Shown: positions 39,215-48,140 of the stretch, in pieces
Layout: every line of letters begins with the position of its first letter
Numbering within the stretch: the stretch's first letter is position 1
DNA from: a virus
Length of the DNA: 63,135 nucleotides
IMG/VR virus record: IMGVR_UViG_3300045934_000076
Span: 1 to 63,135 of that record
Strand: one strand, 5' to 3'
Position numbers and translations under genes: made by a program
The notes under the pieces: generated by a model
Told to the model about the DNA's origin: nothing
The model's database searches: none
What the model saw: only the letters and a program-made list of their open reading frames with translations

Positions 39215-40291
39215 ATGTATCACGTCAGCAAACCTTCGCTCACGGTCTATGAGGAGGAGGCCGTCCTCTCTGTCATCCGACGGCGATGGATCACTCACGG
39301 CCCGGAGGTTGAAGCTTTCGAGAAGGAACTCGCGTCACGTCTCGGGACGCGATACGTGGTCGCGTGTTCCTCGGGGACTTCAGCGCTGCATCTCGCACTC
39401 GCGGCTGCAAAGATCGGTGATGGTGACGAGGTGCTCGTTCCTGACATCACCTATGTCGCATCGGCGAACGCGGTCAGGTACGTCGGCGGTGAGGTGGTTC
39501 TTGTTGATGTGGACCCCATCACTTGGACTATCGACCTCGAGGATGCAAAACGCAAGCTCAGTGAGAACACTCGGGCGATCATGCCGGTTCACATCTACGG
39601 TGTGCCGTGCAACATGACCGAGATCACGCAGTTCGCGCTGGCGCACAGGCTCGACATCGTCGAAGACGCTGCCGAGGCCGTTGGCGCATCGTGGCGAGGT
39701 CGTGCTTGCGGCACCATCGGCGACTTCGGTTGCTTCAGCTTCTACGGCAACAAGGTCATCACGACCGGCGAAGGTGGAGCAGTGATCTGCCGTTCGAAGA
39801 CTGACTACGATCGTGCTCGGCTCCTTCGTGGTCAGGCCCAGGGCAAGCGTCGGTTCTATCATGAGGAAGTCGGGTTCAACTATCGCTTGACGGATCTGCA
39901 GGCAGCCGTCGGTCGCGCTCAGCTTCGGCGGGTCGACGACTTCCTGCAGAGGCGTCGAGCAGTCTGCGAGTTCTATCGTGGGAGCACAGGCAAACTCCTT
40001 GAAGCGCCGACTCAGGGACCAGATGGCGTGATCGCGCCATGGATGTTCACGGGCGTGTTGCCACCGGGAGTCAAGCGCGATCTCGTCATGCGTCAGCTTC
40101 GAGACCGAGGGGTCGAGACGAGGCCGACGTTTGTACCACTTCACAGACTGCCGATGTATCGTGAGAACGACTCGGAGTTTCCAGTCGCTTGCGTCATCGG
40201 TGATTCGGGCATCAGTCTTCCAACGTATCCAGACATGACCGCCAAGGACGCGGAGAACGTGGTCAAGCTGCTCGAGGAGTGCATCTCATGA
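39215..40291 (+). CDS. DegT/DnrJ/EryC1 PLP-dependent sugar aminotransferase
   Basis: A 358-residue protein. SSGTSALHLAL is the phosphate loop, DAAEAVGA is the cofactor-binding Asp block, and FYGNKVITTGEGG has the PLP-binding Lys. Such enzymes aminate keto-sugar nucleotides, for example dTDP-3-keto-6-deoxyhexose. The overlapping acyltransferase downstream is the usual partner for making N-acylated amino sugars. Sugar epimerase or dehydratase genes are absent, so the keto sugar must come from the host. Confidence 0.9.
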   Translation: MYHVSKPSLTVYEEEAVLSVIRRRWITHGPEVEAFEKELASRLGTRYVVACSSGTSALHLALAAAKIGDGDEVLVPDITYVASANAVRYVGGEVVLVDVDPITWTIDLEDAKRKLSENTRAIMPVHIYGVPCNMTEITQFALAHRLDIVEDAAEAVGASWRGRACGTIGDFGCFSFYGNKVITTGEGGAVICRSKTDYDRARLLRGQAQGKRRFYHEEVGFNYRLTDLQAAVGRAQLRRVDDFLQRRRAVCEFYRGSTGKLLEAPTQGPDGVIAPWMFTGVLPPGVKRDLVMRQLRDRGVETRPTFVPLHRLPMYRENDSEFPVACVIGDSGISLPTYPDMTAKDAENVVKLLEECIS

Positions 40292-40836
40292 GCGCAGAAC
40301 AACAGGAAAGATGCCGGCAGTTCCTGGAGGATCAGATGAACCTCGATGAGCTGCTGTCTCCGGGGCCAGCCATCTTCTACGAACCGATCGTGAAGACCGG
40401 TGATCTGTCGCGGCTGTTCGTAGGTGATGGCTCACGCATCGACACATGGGTCAAGCTCGAGATCGGTCTCGGGTTGCACATCGGGAAGTACGTCCACATC
40501 GCGAGCTTCGCACATCTCGGCATCGGCGGAGGGATGACCGTGATCGAAGACTACGCGGCCGTCGCGAGTGGCGGCAAGATCATCTCCGGAAGCAACGCCG
40601 TCTACGCAGTCACGATGAGCGCGTGTGCCCCGAAGGACATGCAACGCGTCGAGAAGACCCTTACGACTCTGAAGAAGTACGCGACGGTCCTCACGAACGC
40701 TGTCGTACTGCCCGGAGTCACGCTCGGCGAGGGAGCTGTGCTCGCTGCTGGCGGCGTCGCAACGAAGGACATCCCCGCGTGGGAGATCTGGGGCGGAGTG
40801 CCTGCCAAGTTCCTGGCGAAGAGGATCATCGGGTGA
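40288..40836 (+). CDS. Left-handed beta-helix (hexapeptide) acyltransferase
   Basis: A 182-residue protein coupled by ATGA. Hexad-like repeats (IGKYVHIASFAHLGIGG, TVLTNAVVLPGVTLGEGAVL) and a final WGGVPAKFLAKR are typical of trimeric sugar N- or O-acetyltransferases; HIASFAH may provide the catalytic His. With the aminotransferase it resembles the QdtB/QdtC type of pair. Confidence 0.85.
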   Translation: MSAEQQERCRQFLEDQMNLDELLSPGPAIFYEPIVKTGDLSRLFVGDGSRIDTWVKLEIGLGLHIGKYVHIASFAHLGIGGGMTVIEDYAAVASGGKIISGSNAVYAVTMSACAPKDMQRVEKTLTTLKKYATVLTNAVVLPGVTLGEGAVLAAGGVATKDIPAWEIWGGVPAKFLAKRIIG

Positions 40837-41516
40837 ACGTAGTCGTTGGATCGGCGTTCAGGAACAGCGAGTGGGTGATCTCGTCCTACTTCGACAGAGT
40901 CGCCCGCCTTCAGAGCCTCCTCGGATGTAACATCCGTGTGATCGCAGCCGAGGGCGATTCAACGGACGATACTCGCCAGAAGATCATCAACATGCGGAGT
41001 CACGGCTTCACGATCGAACTGCCAGACTGTTCACACGGTCAGCGATGGTTCGGTTCGACCGAGGAGCCTGATCGCATGAAGGCTCTGTCTCGTGTTGGCA
41101 ATGCGATCTTCGAGTCGGTCACACCCGACGACGACTACTTGGTCTATGTCGAGAGTGATCTCTACTGGCACGCCAACGTGATCGCGGCTCTGGTCGAGAA
41201 CGCGGTGCAACGAACGGAGGGCTTCGACGTCTTCTCTCCACTCGTCATGGCCGGTGATGCGTTCTACGACATCTGGGGATTTCGCAAGAACGGTCAGCGA
41301 TTTGGGCCGTTCCCTCCGTATCATCCGAGCCTGTGCTTCACATCGGGACGTGTCACTGAAGTGGACAGCGTCGGTTCTTGCTTGGTGATGCGCAGTGAAG
41401 TCGCCAGACGGGCACGCATTCGCAACGACTACTGTCTGGTGGGATGGTGCGAAGACGCGAGGAGACAGGGATACAGGATCGGAGTCAGGACGGACATCTC
41501 GGTGAGGCAAGCGTGA
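40833..41516 (+). CDS. Glycosyltransferase, GT-A type
   Basis: A 227-residue protein, GTGA coupled. The N-terminal VNVVVGSAFRNSEWV, the AEGDSTDDTR block, and VYVESDLYWHAN (DxD-like) are typical of GT2/Anp1-like GT-A enzymes; CEDARRQGYRIG lies near the end. It would transfer a sugar made by the adjacent genes. The target could be virion protein, host surface or DNA. Confidence 0.75.
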   Translation: MNVVVGSAFRNSEWVISSYFDRVARLQSLLGCNIRVIAAEGDSTDDTRQKIINMRSHGFTIELPDCSHGQRWFGSTEEPDRMKALSRVGNAIFESVTPDDDYLVYVESDLYWHANVIAALVENAVQRTEGFDVFSPLVMAGDAFYDIWGFRKNGQRFGPFPPYHPSLCFTSGRVTEVDSVGSCLVMRSEVARRARIRNDYCLVGWCEDARRQGYRIGVRTDISVRQA

Positions 41517-42373
41517 GAGTTCTGGTCGATCCACTTCGTGCGATGTCGGCGGCCATGGATCGGGTCGCACTCGCTCTCAAGAAGAACGCTCCTGCCGACG
41601 TGACGTTCACGAAGGACTTGCGCGATGCTGAGCTGGCGGTCCTTCACGTGATCGGAACGGATGCAGTCGAGTTCGCGAGCAAGCTCACCATCCCTTATGC
41701 TGTGATCCAGTACTGTTGCCAGCCTCGGACGACCGAAGCATGGCATCACCTGTGGTATGACTCGGTCCTCACGTGGAGCTACTATGACCTGTCGAAGATC
41801 ATGCCTGTCGGTGCTTCGTACATGCACGCTCCTCTCGGCTGCGATCCGTTGACGTTCGGGCTCGGTCGCAATGGCCGGTTCATCGGAGCTGTCACGTCCG
41901 GATACGTCGCAGGTCCTGGTGCCGAGGCCATCGAGGAGATGGCCGAAGCCTGTCAGCGACTCGGCATGGATGTGATTCACGTCGGGCCGATGTTCATCGA
42001 GGGCATGAGAACGCGACGAGAACCGACGTGGTGCTCCCGACAGGGGATCTCCGACCCCGAGCTATCGAGCATCTATCGCAGCTCGAAGTGGGTGTCGGGC
42101 CTCAGGTTCGGCGAGGGCTTCGAGCTGCCGGCTCTCGAAGGCTTGCTCAGCGGATGTCGTCCCATCCTGTTCGACAGGGACGACGCTCGAGAGTGGTACA
42201 ACGGTCATGCGGTCTTCGTTCGGGAGTGTTCTGGTGAGCCTCTCATCGAGCAGCTCATGCAAGTGATGGCTCAGCCTCCGGAGCCTGTGACCGAAGAGGA
42301 ACGCTCGGTGATCGCCGAGAGGTTCTCCTGGCCTCGCATCGCGGGTGAGTTCTGGGGGAAGGTGCTGTCGTGA
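41513..42373 (+). CDS. Glycosyltransferase, GT-B (GT4-like)
   Basis: A 286-residue protein starting GTG in a 4-base overlap. The C-terminal half has YRSSKWVSGLRFGEGFELPALEGLLSG in family terms: GEGFELPALE corresponds to the nucleotide-sugar E-x7-E motif of GT4. The N-terminal lobe is short (about 110 residues). It is coupled to the lysin gene downstream, showing the block belongs to the late operon. Confidence 0.78.
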   Translation: MRVLVDPLRAMSAAMDRVALALKKNAPADVTFTKDLRDAELAVLHVIGTDAVEFASKLTIPYAVIQYCCQPRTTEAWHHLWYDSVLTWSYYDLSKIMPVGASYMHAPLGCDPLTFGLGRNGRFIGAVTSGYVAGPGAEAIEEMAEACQRLGMDVIHVGPMFIEGMRTRREPTWCSRQGISDPELSSIYRSSKWVSGLRFGEGFELPALEGLLSGCRPILFDRDDAREWYNGHAVFVRECSGEPLIEQLMQVMAQPPEPVTEEERSVIAERFSWPRIAGEFWGKVLS

Positions 42374-42963
42374 AGCAAGACTATCCGTCGGATGCAAGCT
42401 TCGCCGCAGCCGCTTGGATGTTGAGCTGCGAAGTGGCCTCAATCAAAGCTGTGACTCGCGTCGAGTCGGGACCACTCGGTGGCTTCCTCGATGACGACAC
42501 TCCAGTCATTCTGTTCGAGCGTCACTTGTTCCATCGTTTGACCGGTGGGAAGTACGATGCGGTCAAGCTTTCGACCACGAAACCGGAGCACTCGTTCCTT
42601 TCGATGGTCACGCCGGGAGGGTATGGCCCATCGTCGCTTCAGCACGCGAAGCTGGCAGCGGCTGCACTCTTGGATCGGGATGCTGCTTTGAAGTCCTGTT
42701 CGTGGGGTCTGTTCCAGATCTTGGGCTTGAACTTCGAACGTGCCGGATTCCAGAGACTTCAGCGGTTCATCAACGCGATGTACCGCAGCGTCGACGATCA
42801 CCTGCGCGCGTTCGTGAACTTCGTGCAGAGCGACGAGTCGTTGGCCGATGCGATTCGCACAAAGAACTGGCCATCGTTCGCGCGTCAGTACAACGGTCCG
42901 GCTTACGCGAAGAACAAGTACGACGAGAAGCTCGCCGAAGCCTACTTGAAGGAGCAGCCATGA
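42370..42963 (+). CDS. N-acetylmuramidase-type endolysin (DUF3380-like)
   Basis: A 197-residue protein that hydrolyses peptidoglycan glycan strands. AVTRVESGP holds the likely catalytic Glu, followed by ILFERHLFHRLT and SWGLFQILGLN, all typical of the muramidase family. No signal peptide or separate binding domain is present, so a holin is needed. The membrane proteins at 44769 and 45239 are candidates. Confidence 0.87.
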   Translation: MKQDYPSDASFAAAAWMLSCEVASIKAVTRVESGPLGGFLDDDTPVILFERHLFHRLTGGKYDAVKLSTTKPEHSFLSMVTPGGYGPSSLQHAKLAAAALLDRDAALKSCSWGLFQILGLNFERAGFQRLQRFINAMYRSVDDHLRAFVNFVQSDESLADAIRTKNWPSFARQYNGPAYAKNKYDEKLAEAYLKEQP

Positions 42964-43469
42964 AGACCCTCGCGATCATCTGTCTTGCCTTGTTGACACT
43001 CGCGGCCACGTGTCGCATCGAGCCAGCACCGACCCCGACCCCGACGCCGACACCCTCCTCGGGGCCTTCGCCGACGCCGGTTCCGACGATCGTTCCTGGC
43101 TGTGGCCTGCCTCGAGGAAACGGTGATTCAAGCGGATGTCGCAAGCTCAACGCGACATTGCGCTACGCGATCGACGGTGCGCTCAACGAGATTGGTGCGA
43201 CCATGCCCGCTCTCGTGGACGTCAATGACGTACGACCCGGAGGTTCGGAGACCGATTGGCGGATCCGTCCGGGTAAGTCAGCTGCGTATCACAGCATGGT
43301 CGTGGCTCTTCTCAGAATCCACGGCTTCTGCGCAGACTTCGATGGCGAGGAGATCGCCGTCAAGAGCACGAACGACTACAGTGAGCAGTTCGACGTTGAG
43401 ACGGCCTCGGGGTACAGCATCCGTCTCTACACTGCGACTTGTCGCCCGGCTCTCCAGAGCATCCCTTAA
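42960..43469 (+). CDS. Secreted Pro/Thr-linker protein
   Basis: A 169-residue protein coupled by ATGA to the lysin. A signal sequence (MKTLAIICLALLTLAAT) ends at Cys18 in a weak lipobox (AATC), followed by a PTPTPTPTP linker and a mature domain with several Cys. A lipoprotein or periplasmic role in lysis (spanin-like) or superinfection exclusion is possible. I do not recognise the mature domain, which has GKSAAYHSMVVALLRIHGF. Confidence 0.65.
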   Translation: MKTLAIICLALLTLAATCRIEPAPTPTPTPTPSSGPSPTPVPTIVPGCGLPRGNGDSSGCRKLNATLRYAIDGALNEIGATMPALVDVNDVRPGGSETDWRIRPGKSAAYHSMVVALLRIHGFCADFDGEEIAVKSTNDYSEQFDVETASGYSIRLYTATCRPALQSIP

Positions 43470-43478
43470 GGAGGGAAC

Positions 43479-44057
43479 ATGAAGAAGTACCTGCCGCATC
43501 TCGCAATCGCGCTGGCAGCTCTGTCACTGGCGTCGTGCAACACGCCTCTGCCGACCAACGAGGACAACGACATCACCATCATCATCGGGAACCAGCCGAG
43601 CCCTTCGCCGTCCGGTTCGCCGTCGCCTTCGCCCGGCTGCAAGGCGGTCGCTCGCGTGACCGTCGGCTTCTCGGGAGCAGGAGGTCGGACGACCACGCGC
43701 GTCGGAGTCGGTGAGGTGCTCGACGTCACCCCACGAGCCTCCGACGGCAGCGAGGTTTCGGCGGAGTGCCACGGCAGCACCGTGAACTGGACCATCAACG
43801 GCGTCTCTTCGGGCAGTCTTCGCATGATGGGCGATCCGTGGACGGATCCGGATACGAACCCGCCTCCGCGTCTGGTTCCCGAGGACTTCGACCCGGTCGC
43901 CACGGCCTTGAGCGTTCCGGCAACGTGCGAGTTGACCGGTGATCTACACGGGTTCAACCCTCACGTGACGTGTTCTTCGCCGGGATCCATGGAGGCCTGT
44001 GCCGAAGTGAGTTCGCCCGGCGGCAGGAGCTGCACGACCTTCACCGTGAACCCGTAG
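43479..44057 (+). CDS. Lipoprotein with Ser/Pro linker
   Basis: A 192-residue protein. MKKYLPHLAIALAALSLASC is a classical type II signal peptide with Cys20. A PSPSPSGSPSPSPG linker leads to an Ig-like beta-rich domain (VTVGFSGAGG, TVNWTINGVSS) with further Cys. It is anchored in the membrane of the infected cell or, less likely, part of the virion. It follows the similarly built gene at 42960. Confidence 0.75.
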   Translation: MKKYLPHLAIALAALSLASCNTPLPTNEDNDITIIIGNQPSPSPSGSPSPSPGCKAVARVTVGFSGAGGRTTTRVGVGEVLDVTPRASDGSEVSAECHGSTVNWTINGVSSGSLRMMGDPWTDPDTNPPPRLVPEDFDPVATALSVPATCELTGDLHGFNPHVTCSSPGSMEACAEVSSPGGRSCTTFTVNP

Positions 44058-44065
44058 GAGGGGCC

Positions 44066-44767
44066 ATGCGCTTCGCGACAGCAGCGATCGCCGTTCTGCT
44101 GGCCGTACCGGTCGCGGCTCAGCCGACCGACCCGTGTCCCAAGGACCAGAACTGTTCCGTCTACGTCGGCCTCTTGGCTGGAGGAAGTGTCACGATGGCC
44201 TCGGGAGCAACCGGGGCCACGCCGTTCTTCCGTGTCAATGTCGAATTGCCGTTGTGGCAGCGTACGATGGCGACACGGCTCCTGTTCAAGATCGACGTGC
44301 TCGGCACTCCAGGCGTGTCACTCACCGAACTGGATCCGACGACGTTCACAACGATCGAACCGGCAATCGGGCTTTGCCAGCGTTTCGCTTCGGTGTTGAA
44401 CTTCTCCGCATGTATCCATGCGGGATTCGGGACTCGCCTCGGCACCGATCCAACTCCGTTCGTGAAGACCGTACGATACGGCAAGCTCGCGCTGCGATTC
44501 GGCGGCTATCAGGAGGGATACTTGGAGGTGTCCCTCAACGCCGATCAGCGTCACACTTTGGATGGCTCCTACGGCCTCGCGGCGGGACTGGAGGGAGCTA
44601 TCAAGCTTCACGAACAACAGCCTGGTCAGCCTCTCGAGGGAGCAAACGTCCAGCTCCTCGGGGCCGCAGTCCTCGGCATCCAACAGCGATACAGAAACGT
44701 GAGCGGTCGACCAGTCGCTGAGCCTCAAGGGAACTACGTCGTTCTCTCGGTGGCGGTGGGGAAGTAG
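44066..44767 (+). CDS. Secreted, predicted outer-membrane-type beta protein
   Basis: A 233-residue protein. A signal peptide (MRFATAAIAVLLAVPVAA, cleaved before QP) is followed by alternating beta-strand patterns with Gly and aromatic residues (GLLAGGSVTMASG, LALRFGGYQEGYLEVSL) ending NYVVLSVAVGK. This recalls small outer-membrane barrels. Such a protein could alter a receptor. GTAGGAGGGG precedes ATG 44066. Confidence 0.6.
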   Translation: MRFATAAIAVLLAVPVAAQPTDPCPKDQNCSVYVGLLAGGSVTMASGATGATPFFRVNVELPLWQRTMATRLLFKIDVLGTPGVSLTELDPTTFTTIEPAIGLCQRFASVLNFSACIHAGFGTRLGTDPTPFVKTVRYGKLALRFGGYQEGYLEVSLNADQRHTLDGSYGLAAGLEGAIKLHEQQPGQPLEGANVQLLGAAVLGIQQRYRNVSGRPVAEPQGNYVVLSVAVGK

Positions 44768-44768
44768 C

Positions 44769-45242
44769 ATGACCCAATCGGCTCGGGAGAAGATCGGCGG
44801 CTACTCCAACATGGTGGTCGGAGCGACCATCGGGTTGGGTCTGCTGTACTTCATCTGGCACATCTTCGACTGGCGTTTCGCTGTTGCACTCGGTGTCTAC
44901 CTCTTGTACGAGGGGTGGACCCTGATCAACCGCTTTCCCGAGGACACTCTCAGCGAAAGCGTGTGGCGGCTCGCGGCTCGTCCGATGGTGCCGTACCTCT
45001 TCGGGATGGCGATGGGCGCATGGGCCTGCTGGATCTGCGTTCGGCCCATGCTCGGTAGGCCGATCACTCCCGAATCGGTTCTTCAGTTCGGTGGAACGAT
45101 GTTCCTCATGGGCCACTTCTTCTTTCAGGCTCAGCGAGAGAACAAGAAGCTGGTCGTGCAGGACGCTGCTGACGTAGTCGAAGAGACAGTCGGTCGTGAG
45201 GCGGCCGAAAGAGTCAAGACTGCGGCGGCGGTGCAGAAGTGA
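44769..45242 (+). CDS. Multi-span membrane protein, holin candidate
   Basis: A 157-residue protein. Four hydrophobic spans are likely, at about 15-31, 37-48, 71-88 and 105-119, with a charged C-terminal tail rich in Glu, Val and Ala. Position two to three genes after the endolysin makes it a holin candidate, but no holin family signature is recognised. Confidence 0.6.
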   Translation: MTQSAREKIGGYSNMVVGATIGLGLLYFIWHIFDWRFAVALGVYLLYEGWTLINRFPEDTLSESVWRLAARPMVPYLFGMAMGAWACWICVRPMLGRPITPESVLQFGGTMFLMGHFFFQAQRENKKLVVQDAADVVEETVGREAAERVKTAAAVQK

Positions 45243-45742
45243 TTCGAGAAGTCGCCGAATGGGCCGCGTCACTCACTGCCGTCGGTATCGGGATTCGGAT
45301 TACTCCGATGATCTGGCGCAACCGAAAGCGGATCGCCGGTGCAATTCGTGGATGGCTGCGCGAAGGAGAACGCTCGGATCCACGGCAGGGCAACGGTTCG
45401 ATTCACGACGGGCTCGAGGAGCTTAAGGGTATCGTGATTCGTCATCACACGACTACGAGTCAGGTGTTGGCCGATCATGGCGCTCGAATCACTTCGGGTG
45501 GAAACCAGATCGACGCTCTTCGTGAGACCGTCGAAGACAATACGAAGAAGCTCGATGCGCTTCACACTCGTGTCGACGTCATGGCAGCAGCCTTCGCGGA
45601 TCACATCCGTGAAGAGGAGCCTCTGAAGGAGAAGTTCGAGAAGATCCTCACCGAGCGCGACGTCGAAGGCGACGGAACTCTCCGAGGACTCGGTCGTCTC
45701 GTGCCTCGTGAGGCAACCATCCAACCGGAAAACAAGGAGTGA
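45239..45742 (+). CDS. Membrane-anchored coiled-coil protein
   Basis: A 167-residue protein with a GTG start. One N-terminal hydrophobic span (AASLTAVGIGIRITPMIW), basic residues after it, then a long helix with heptads (IDALRETVEDNTKKLDALHTR). A topology with one span and a long coiled coil is like i-spanins. The Pro-rich lipoprotein candidates upstream could be its outer-membrane partner, but this is inference. Confidence 0.6.
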   Translation: MIREVAEWAASLTAVGIGIRITPMIWRNRKRIAGAIRGWLREGERSDPRQGNGSIHDGLEELKGIVIRHHTTTSQVLADHGARITSGGNQIDALRETVEDNTKKLDALHTRVDVMAAAFADHIREEEPLKEKFEKILTERDVEGDGTLRGLGRLVPREATIQPENKE

Positions 45743-45746
45743 CTTC

Positions 45747-46904
45747 ATGAATCGCAAGCTTCTCTGGATCGGTGACGCGGACGTCGCGTCCGGTTTCGCG
45801 CGTTGCACTCACAAGGTCCTGGACGTCTTGAGGGAGACCTGGGAAGTTCACGTGCTCGGGCTCAACTACGGTGGTGATCCACACGACTGGCCCTATCCCA
45901 TCTATCCGTGTATGCCCGGCGGCGATGGGTTCGGAGTCGGTCGCACGGCCTCGCTGGTCAACGGGTTGAAGCCCGACGTGGTGATCGTTCAGAACGATCC
46001 GTGGAACGTCCCGATGTACCTCAAGAAGATCGGGAACGTACCCTCCATCGCATCAATGCCCGTCGACGGGAAGAACTGCCGTGGGAACTGGCTCAACGGC
46101 CTGACTCACGCGATCTTCTGGACCGAGTTCGGTCGCAAGGAAGCTCAGCTCGGAGGATACTCCGGAGACTCCTCGGTGGTCCCACTCGGTGTCGACTTGG
46201 AGGTCTATCGTCGGCAGTATGATCCACTCGAGGCTCGGAAGATGGGTCGTCTGCCGGAGTACACCCACGAAGCGTACATCGTTGGGAACGTCAACCGCAA
46301 TCAGCCGCGGAAGCGACTCGACTTGACGGTTGCGTACTTCGCCGAGTGGGTGAAGGCCTTCGACGTGAGGGATGCGTTCTTGTTCCTTCACGTGGCCCCG
46401 ACCGGCGATCAGGGCTACGATGTGTCACAGCTCATGAAGTACTATGGGCTCTCGAACAGGCTCATCCTCGCGGAACCGGAGATCGGCCTGGGGATCAGCG
46501 AGAGCGGTCTCAACATGACCTACTCGTGCTTCGATGTGCAGATCAGCACGACCCAGGGCGAGGGATGGGGTTTGACCCACATGGAGGGGATGGCCTGCCG
46601 TGTGCCGCAGATCGTGCCCGACTGGGCTGCTCTCGGTGAATGGCCCGGTGACACCGTCGTGAAGGTGCCGTGTTCGGAGATCTGTGTGACTCCGAACCAC
46701 ATCAACGCGATCGGTGGCATCGCTGATCGCGGTGAGTTCATCAAGGCTCTCGATCTGGTCTATCGTGACCAGAACCTTCGTCGGTCTTTGGCCGCGAGAG
46801 GACGTGAGCTGGTCGTTCAGCCGCAGTTCCGGTGGCGCGCTATCGGGGAGCGCTTCCGAGAGGTTATCGACGAGGCTCTGTCTCCTGCGAGGATCGCTTG
46901 CTGA
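45747..46904 (+). CDS. Glycosyltransferase, GT-B (GT4-like)
   Basis: A 385-residue protein. The N-terminal lobe has LLWIGDADVASGFARCTH. The C-terminal lobe has GNVNRNQPRKRLD (donor-binding strand and helix) and TTQGEGWGLTHMEGMAC, the E-x7-E-like motif. It is a full-length GT4 enzyme, longer than the neighbour at 41513. It is separated from the other sugar genes by the lysis block, yet reads in the same late transcript. Confidence 0.85.
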   Translation: MNRKLLWIGDADVASGFARCTHKVLDVLRETWEVHVLGLNYGGDPHDWPYPIYPCMPGGDGFGVGRTASLVNGLKPDVVIVQNDPWNVPMYLKKIGNVPSIASMPVDGKNCRGNWLNGLTHAIFWTEFGRKEAQLGGYSGDSSVVPLGVDLEVYRRQYDPLEARKMGRLPEYTHEAYIVGNVNRNQPRKRLDLTVAYFAEWVKAFDVRDAFLFLHVAPTGDQGYDVSQLMKYYGLSNRLILAEPEIGLGISESGLNMTYSCFDVQISTTQGEGWGLTHMEGMACRVPQIVPDWAALGEWPGDTVVKVPCSEICVTPNHINAIGGIADRGEFIKALDLVYRDQNLRRSLAARGRELVVQPQFRWRAIGERFREVIDEALSPARIAC

Positions 46905-47266
46905 AGGTGACCTTCAAGGGCCAGAAGGAGATGTCCGACAAGATCAAGAAGATCGCTCGCGACTATCCCCTCAAGGTCAAGGCTGTTCTGGTCTTGAAGG
47001 CCGAGCTCAAGATGACCGTCATCAAGGACGACTACGTTCCAGTGAGGGATGGTATCCTTCGTGGAACCGGGATGGTCACTCCCATCCCTGGTCGTGTTGC
47101 CGTCATGATGTCTTTCGGAGGCTCGGCTGCACTCTACGCTGAGGACCAGCACGAGAATACGACCTATCACCACACTCATGGCGGGCCGTTCTACCTCAAG
47201 CGCGGAATCGAAGAGATGGCTGCGACGCTGCTGTCCGACATCGCCCGTGAAGCGAGGCTTGAGTAA
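46898..47266 (+). CDS. Tail completion protein (HK97 gp10-like)
   Basis: A 122-residue protein. The helical N-terminus (SDKIKKIARDYPLKVKAVL) followed by beta segments and YHHTHGGPFYLKRGIEEMA matches minor tail/neck proteins of the gp10 type. Possible starts are TTG 46898, CTG 46901 (in a CTGA overlap) and GTG 46907; I chose TTG because GAGGA lies at suitable spacing. Confidence 0.62.
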   Translation: MLKVTFKGQKEMSDKIKKIARDYPLKVKAVLVLKAELKMTVIKDDYVPVRDGILRGTGMVTPIPGRVAVMMSFGGSAALYAEDQHENTTYHHTHGGPFYLKRGIEEMAATLLSDIAREARLE

Positions 47267-47670
47267 TGGCGACTTGGTACAGAGAGCTCTCGCCGATTCA
47301 GCCCCCGATCGGCATCGCGTCGGACGAGAACAATCGGGCACAGATCGTGTTCAATGTGCAAGCCGTCAAGGAGCCTTCACTCACGTTTCTCGAGGAACTC
47401 GTCAAGCTCCTCGTGACCGCAGCCGTCGGAGTCTTCAACACGAACATCTTCGCCGGAACGATGGCTCAAATCCCAGCCGAAGGAGGGCCGTATCTTCAGC
47501 TCATCGAGAACGGAGGAGGTCCACCTCTTCGCATTCAGAATGATCTGTCAGGATACGATCGTCCTACTGCTCAGGTCAGAGTCGTAGCGCCGAACTACGT
47601 TGATGCTCGGTTGATGGCACGAAATGCCTACGTTGCGTTGAACATCCGGAACCAGTCGGTCACGCCGTAA
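47266..47670 (+). CDS. Tail terminator-like protein
   Basis: A 134-residue protein. The order (gp10-like, then this, then tube) and alpha/beta pattern (PYLQLIENGGGPPL, AQVRVVAPNYVDARLMARNA) suit tail terminators that stop tube growth and join the head. The ATG shares a base with the previous stop. Confidence 0.62.
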   Translation: MATWYRELSPIQPPIGIASDENNRAQIVFNVQAVKEPSLTFLEELVKLLVTAAVGVFNTNIFAGTMAQIPAEGGPYLQLIENGGGPPLRIQNDLSGYDRPTAQVRVVAPNYVDARLMARNAYVALNIRNQSVTP

Positions 47671-47687
47671 GAAGAGGAGGAGAATAG

Positions 47688-48110
47688 ATGGGCAATCAGG
47701 CAATCTCGGCGCACGGGACGTTGCTCGCTCGCGCGCCCGCCGCAACTCCGACCACGTTCTCGACGATCGGGGAGCTGCGTGATCTCACGCCGTCGCCGCT
47801 GACGCGCAACGCGATCGAGACGACCGCTCAGGACGACGACTACGACACGTTCGTGGTCGGCATCAAGCGTCGCGGTGAGTACACGTTCACGATCGGCTTC
47901 AAGCCCACGTTGGGCACGCACGATCACCTCACCGGTCTCACGAAGGCGTGGATCGACGGGACCAAGGACGGATACCGCACCACGTTCCCGGACGGGTCGC
48001 AGTGGCTCATGAGCGGGTACGTGATCAACATCGGTCCGTCGGCTCCGGTCGACGACGGTCTGGTGGCCGACGTCACGATCCGACCGACGGGGCCGCAGTA
48101 CTTCAGCTGA
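47688..48110 (+). CDS. Major tail tube protein
   Basis: A 140-residue protein. Beta-rich sequence with a typical tube pattern (IGELRDLTPSPLTRNAIETT, YTFTIGFKP, GYRTTFPDGSQW, ADVTIRPTGPQYFS). The AAGAGGAGGAG ribosome site and codon choice suggest high expression. A perfect hairpin directly follows the stop. Confidence 0.82.
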   Translation: MGNQAISAHGTLLARAPAATPTTFSTIGELRDLTPSPLTRNAIETTAQDDDYDTFVVGIKRRGEYTFTIGFKPTLGTHDHLTGLTKAWIDGTKDGYRTTFPDGSQWLMSGYVINIGPSAPVDDGLVADVTIRPTGPQYFS

Positions 48111-48124
48111 TCAACCTGATCAGC
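48106..48124 (+). promoter_or_regulatory. Hairpin after tail-tube gene
   Basis: GCTGATCA and TGATCAGC form an 8-bp perfect stem with loop ACC, overlapping the stop codon. No T-tract follows. It may protect the abundant tube mRNA or attenuate the downstream chaperone genes. Confidence 0.45.
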
Positions 48125-48140
48125 AGCTAGGAGATGGGTC

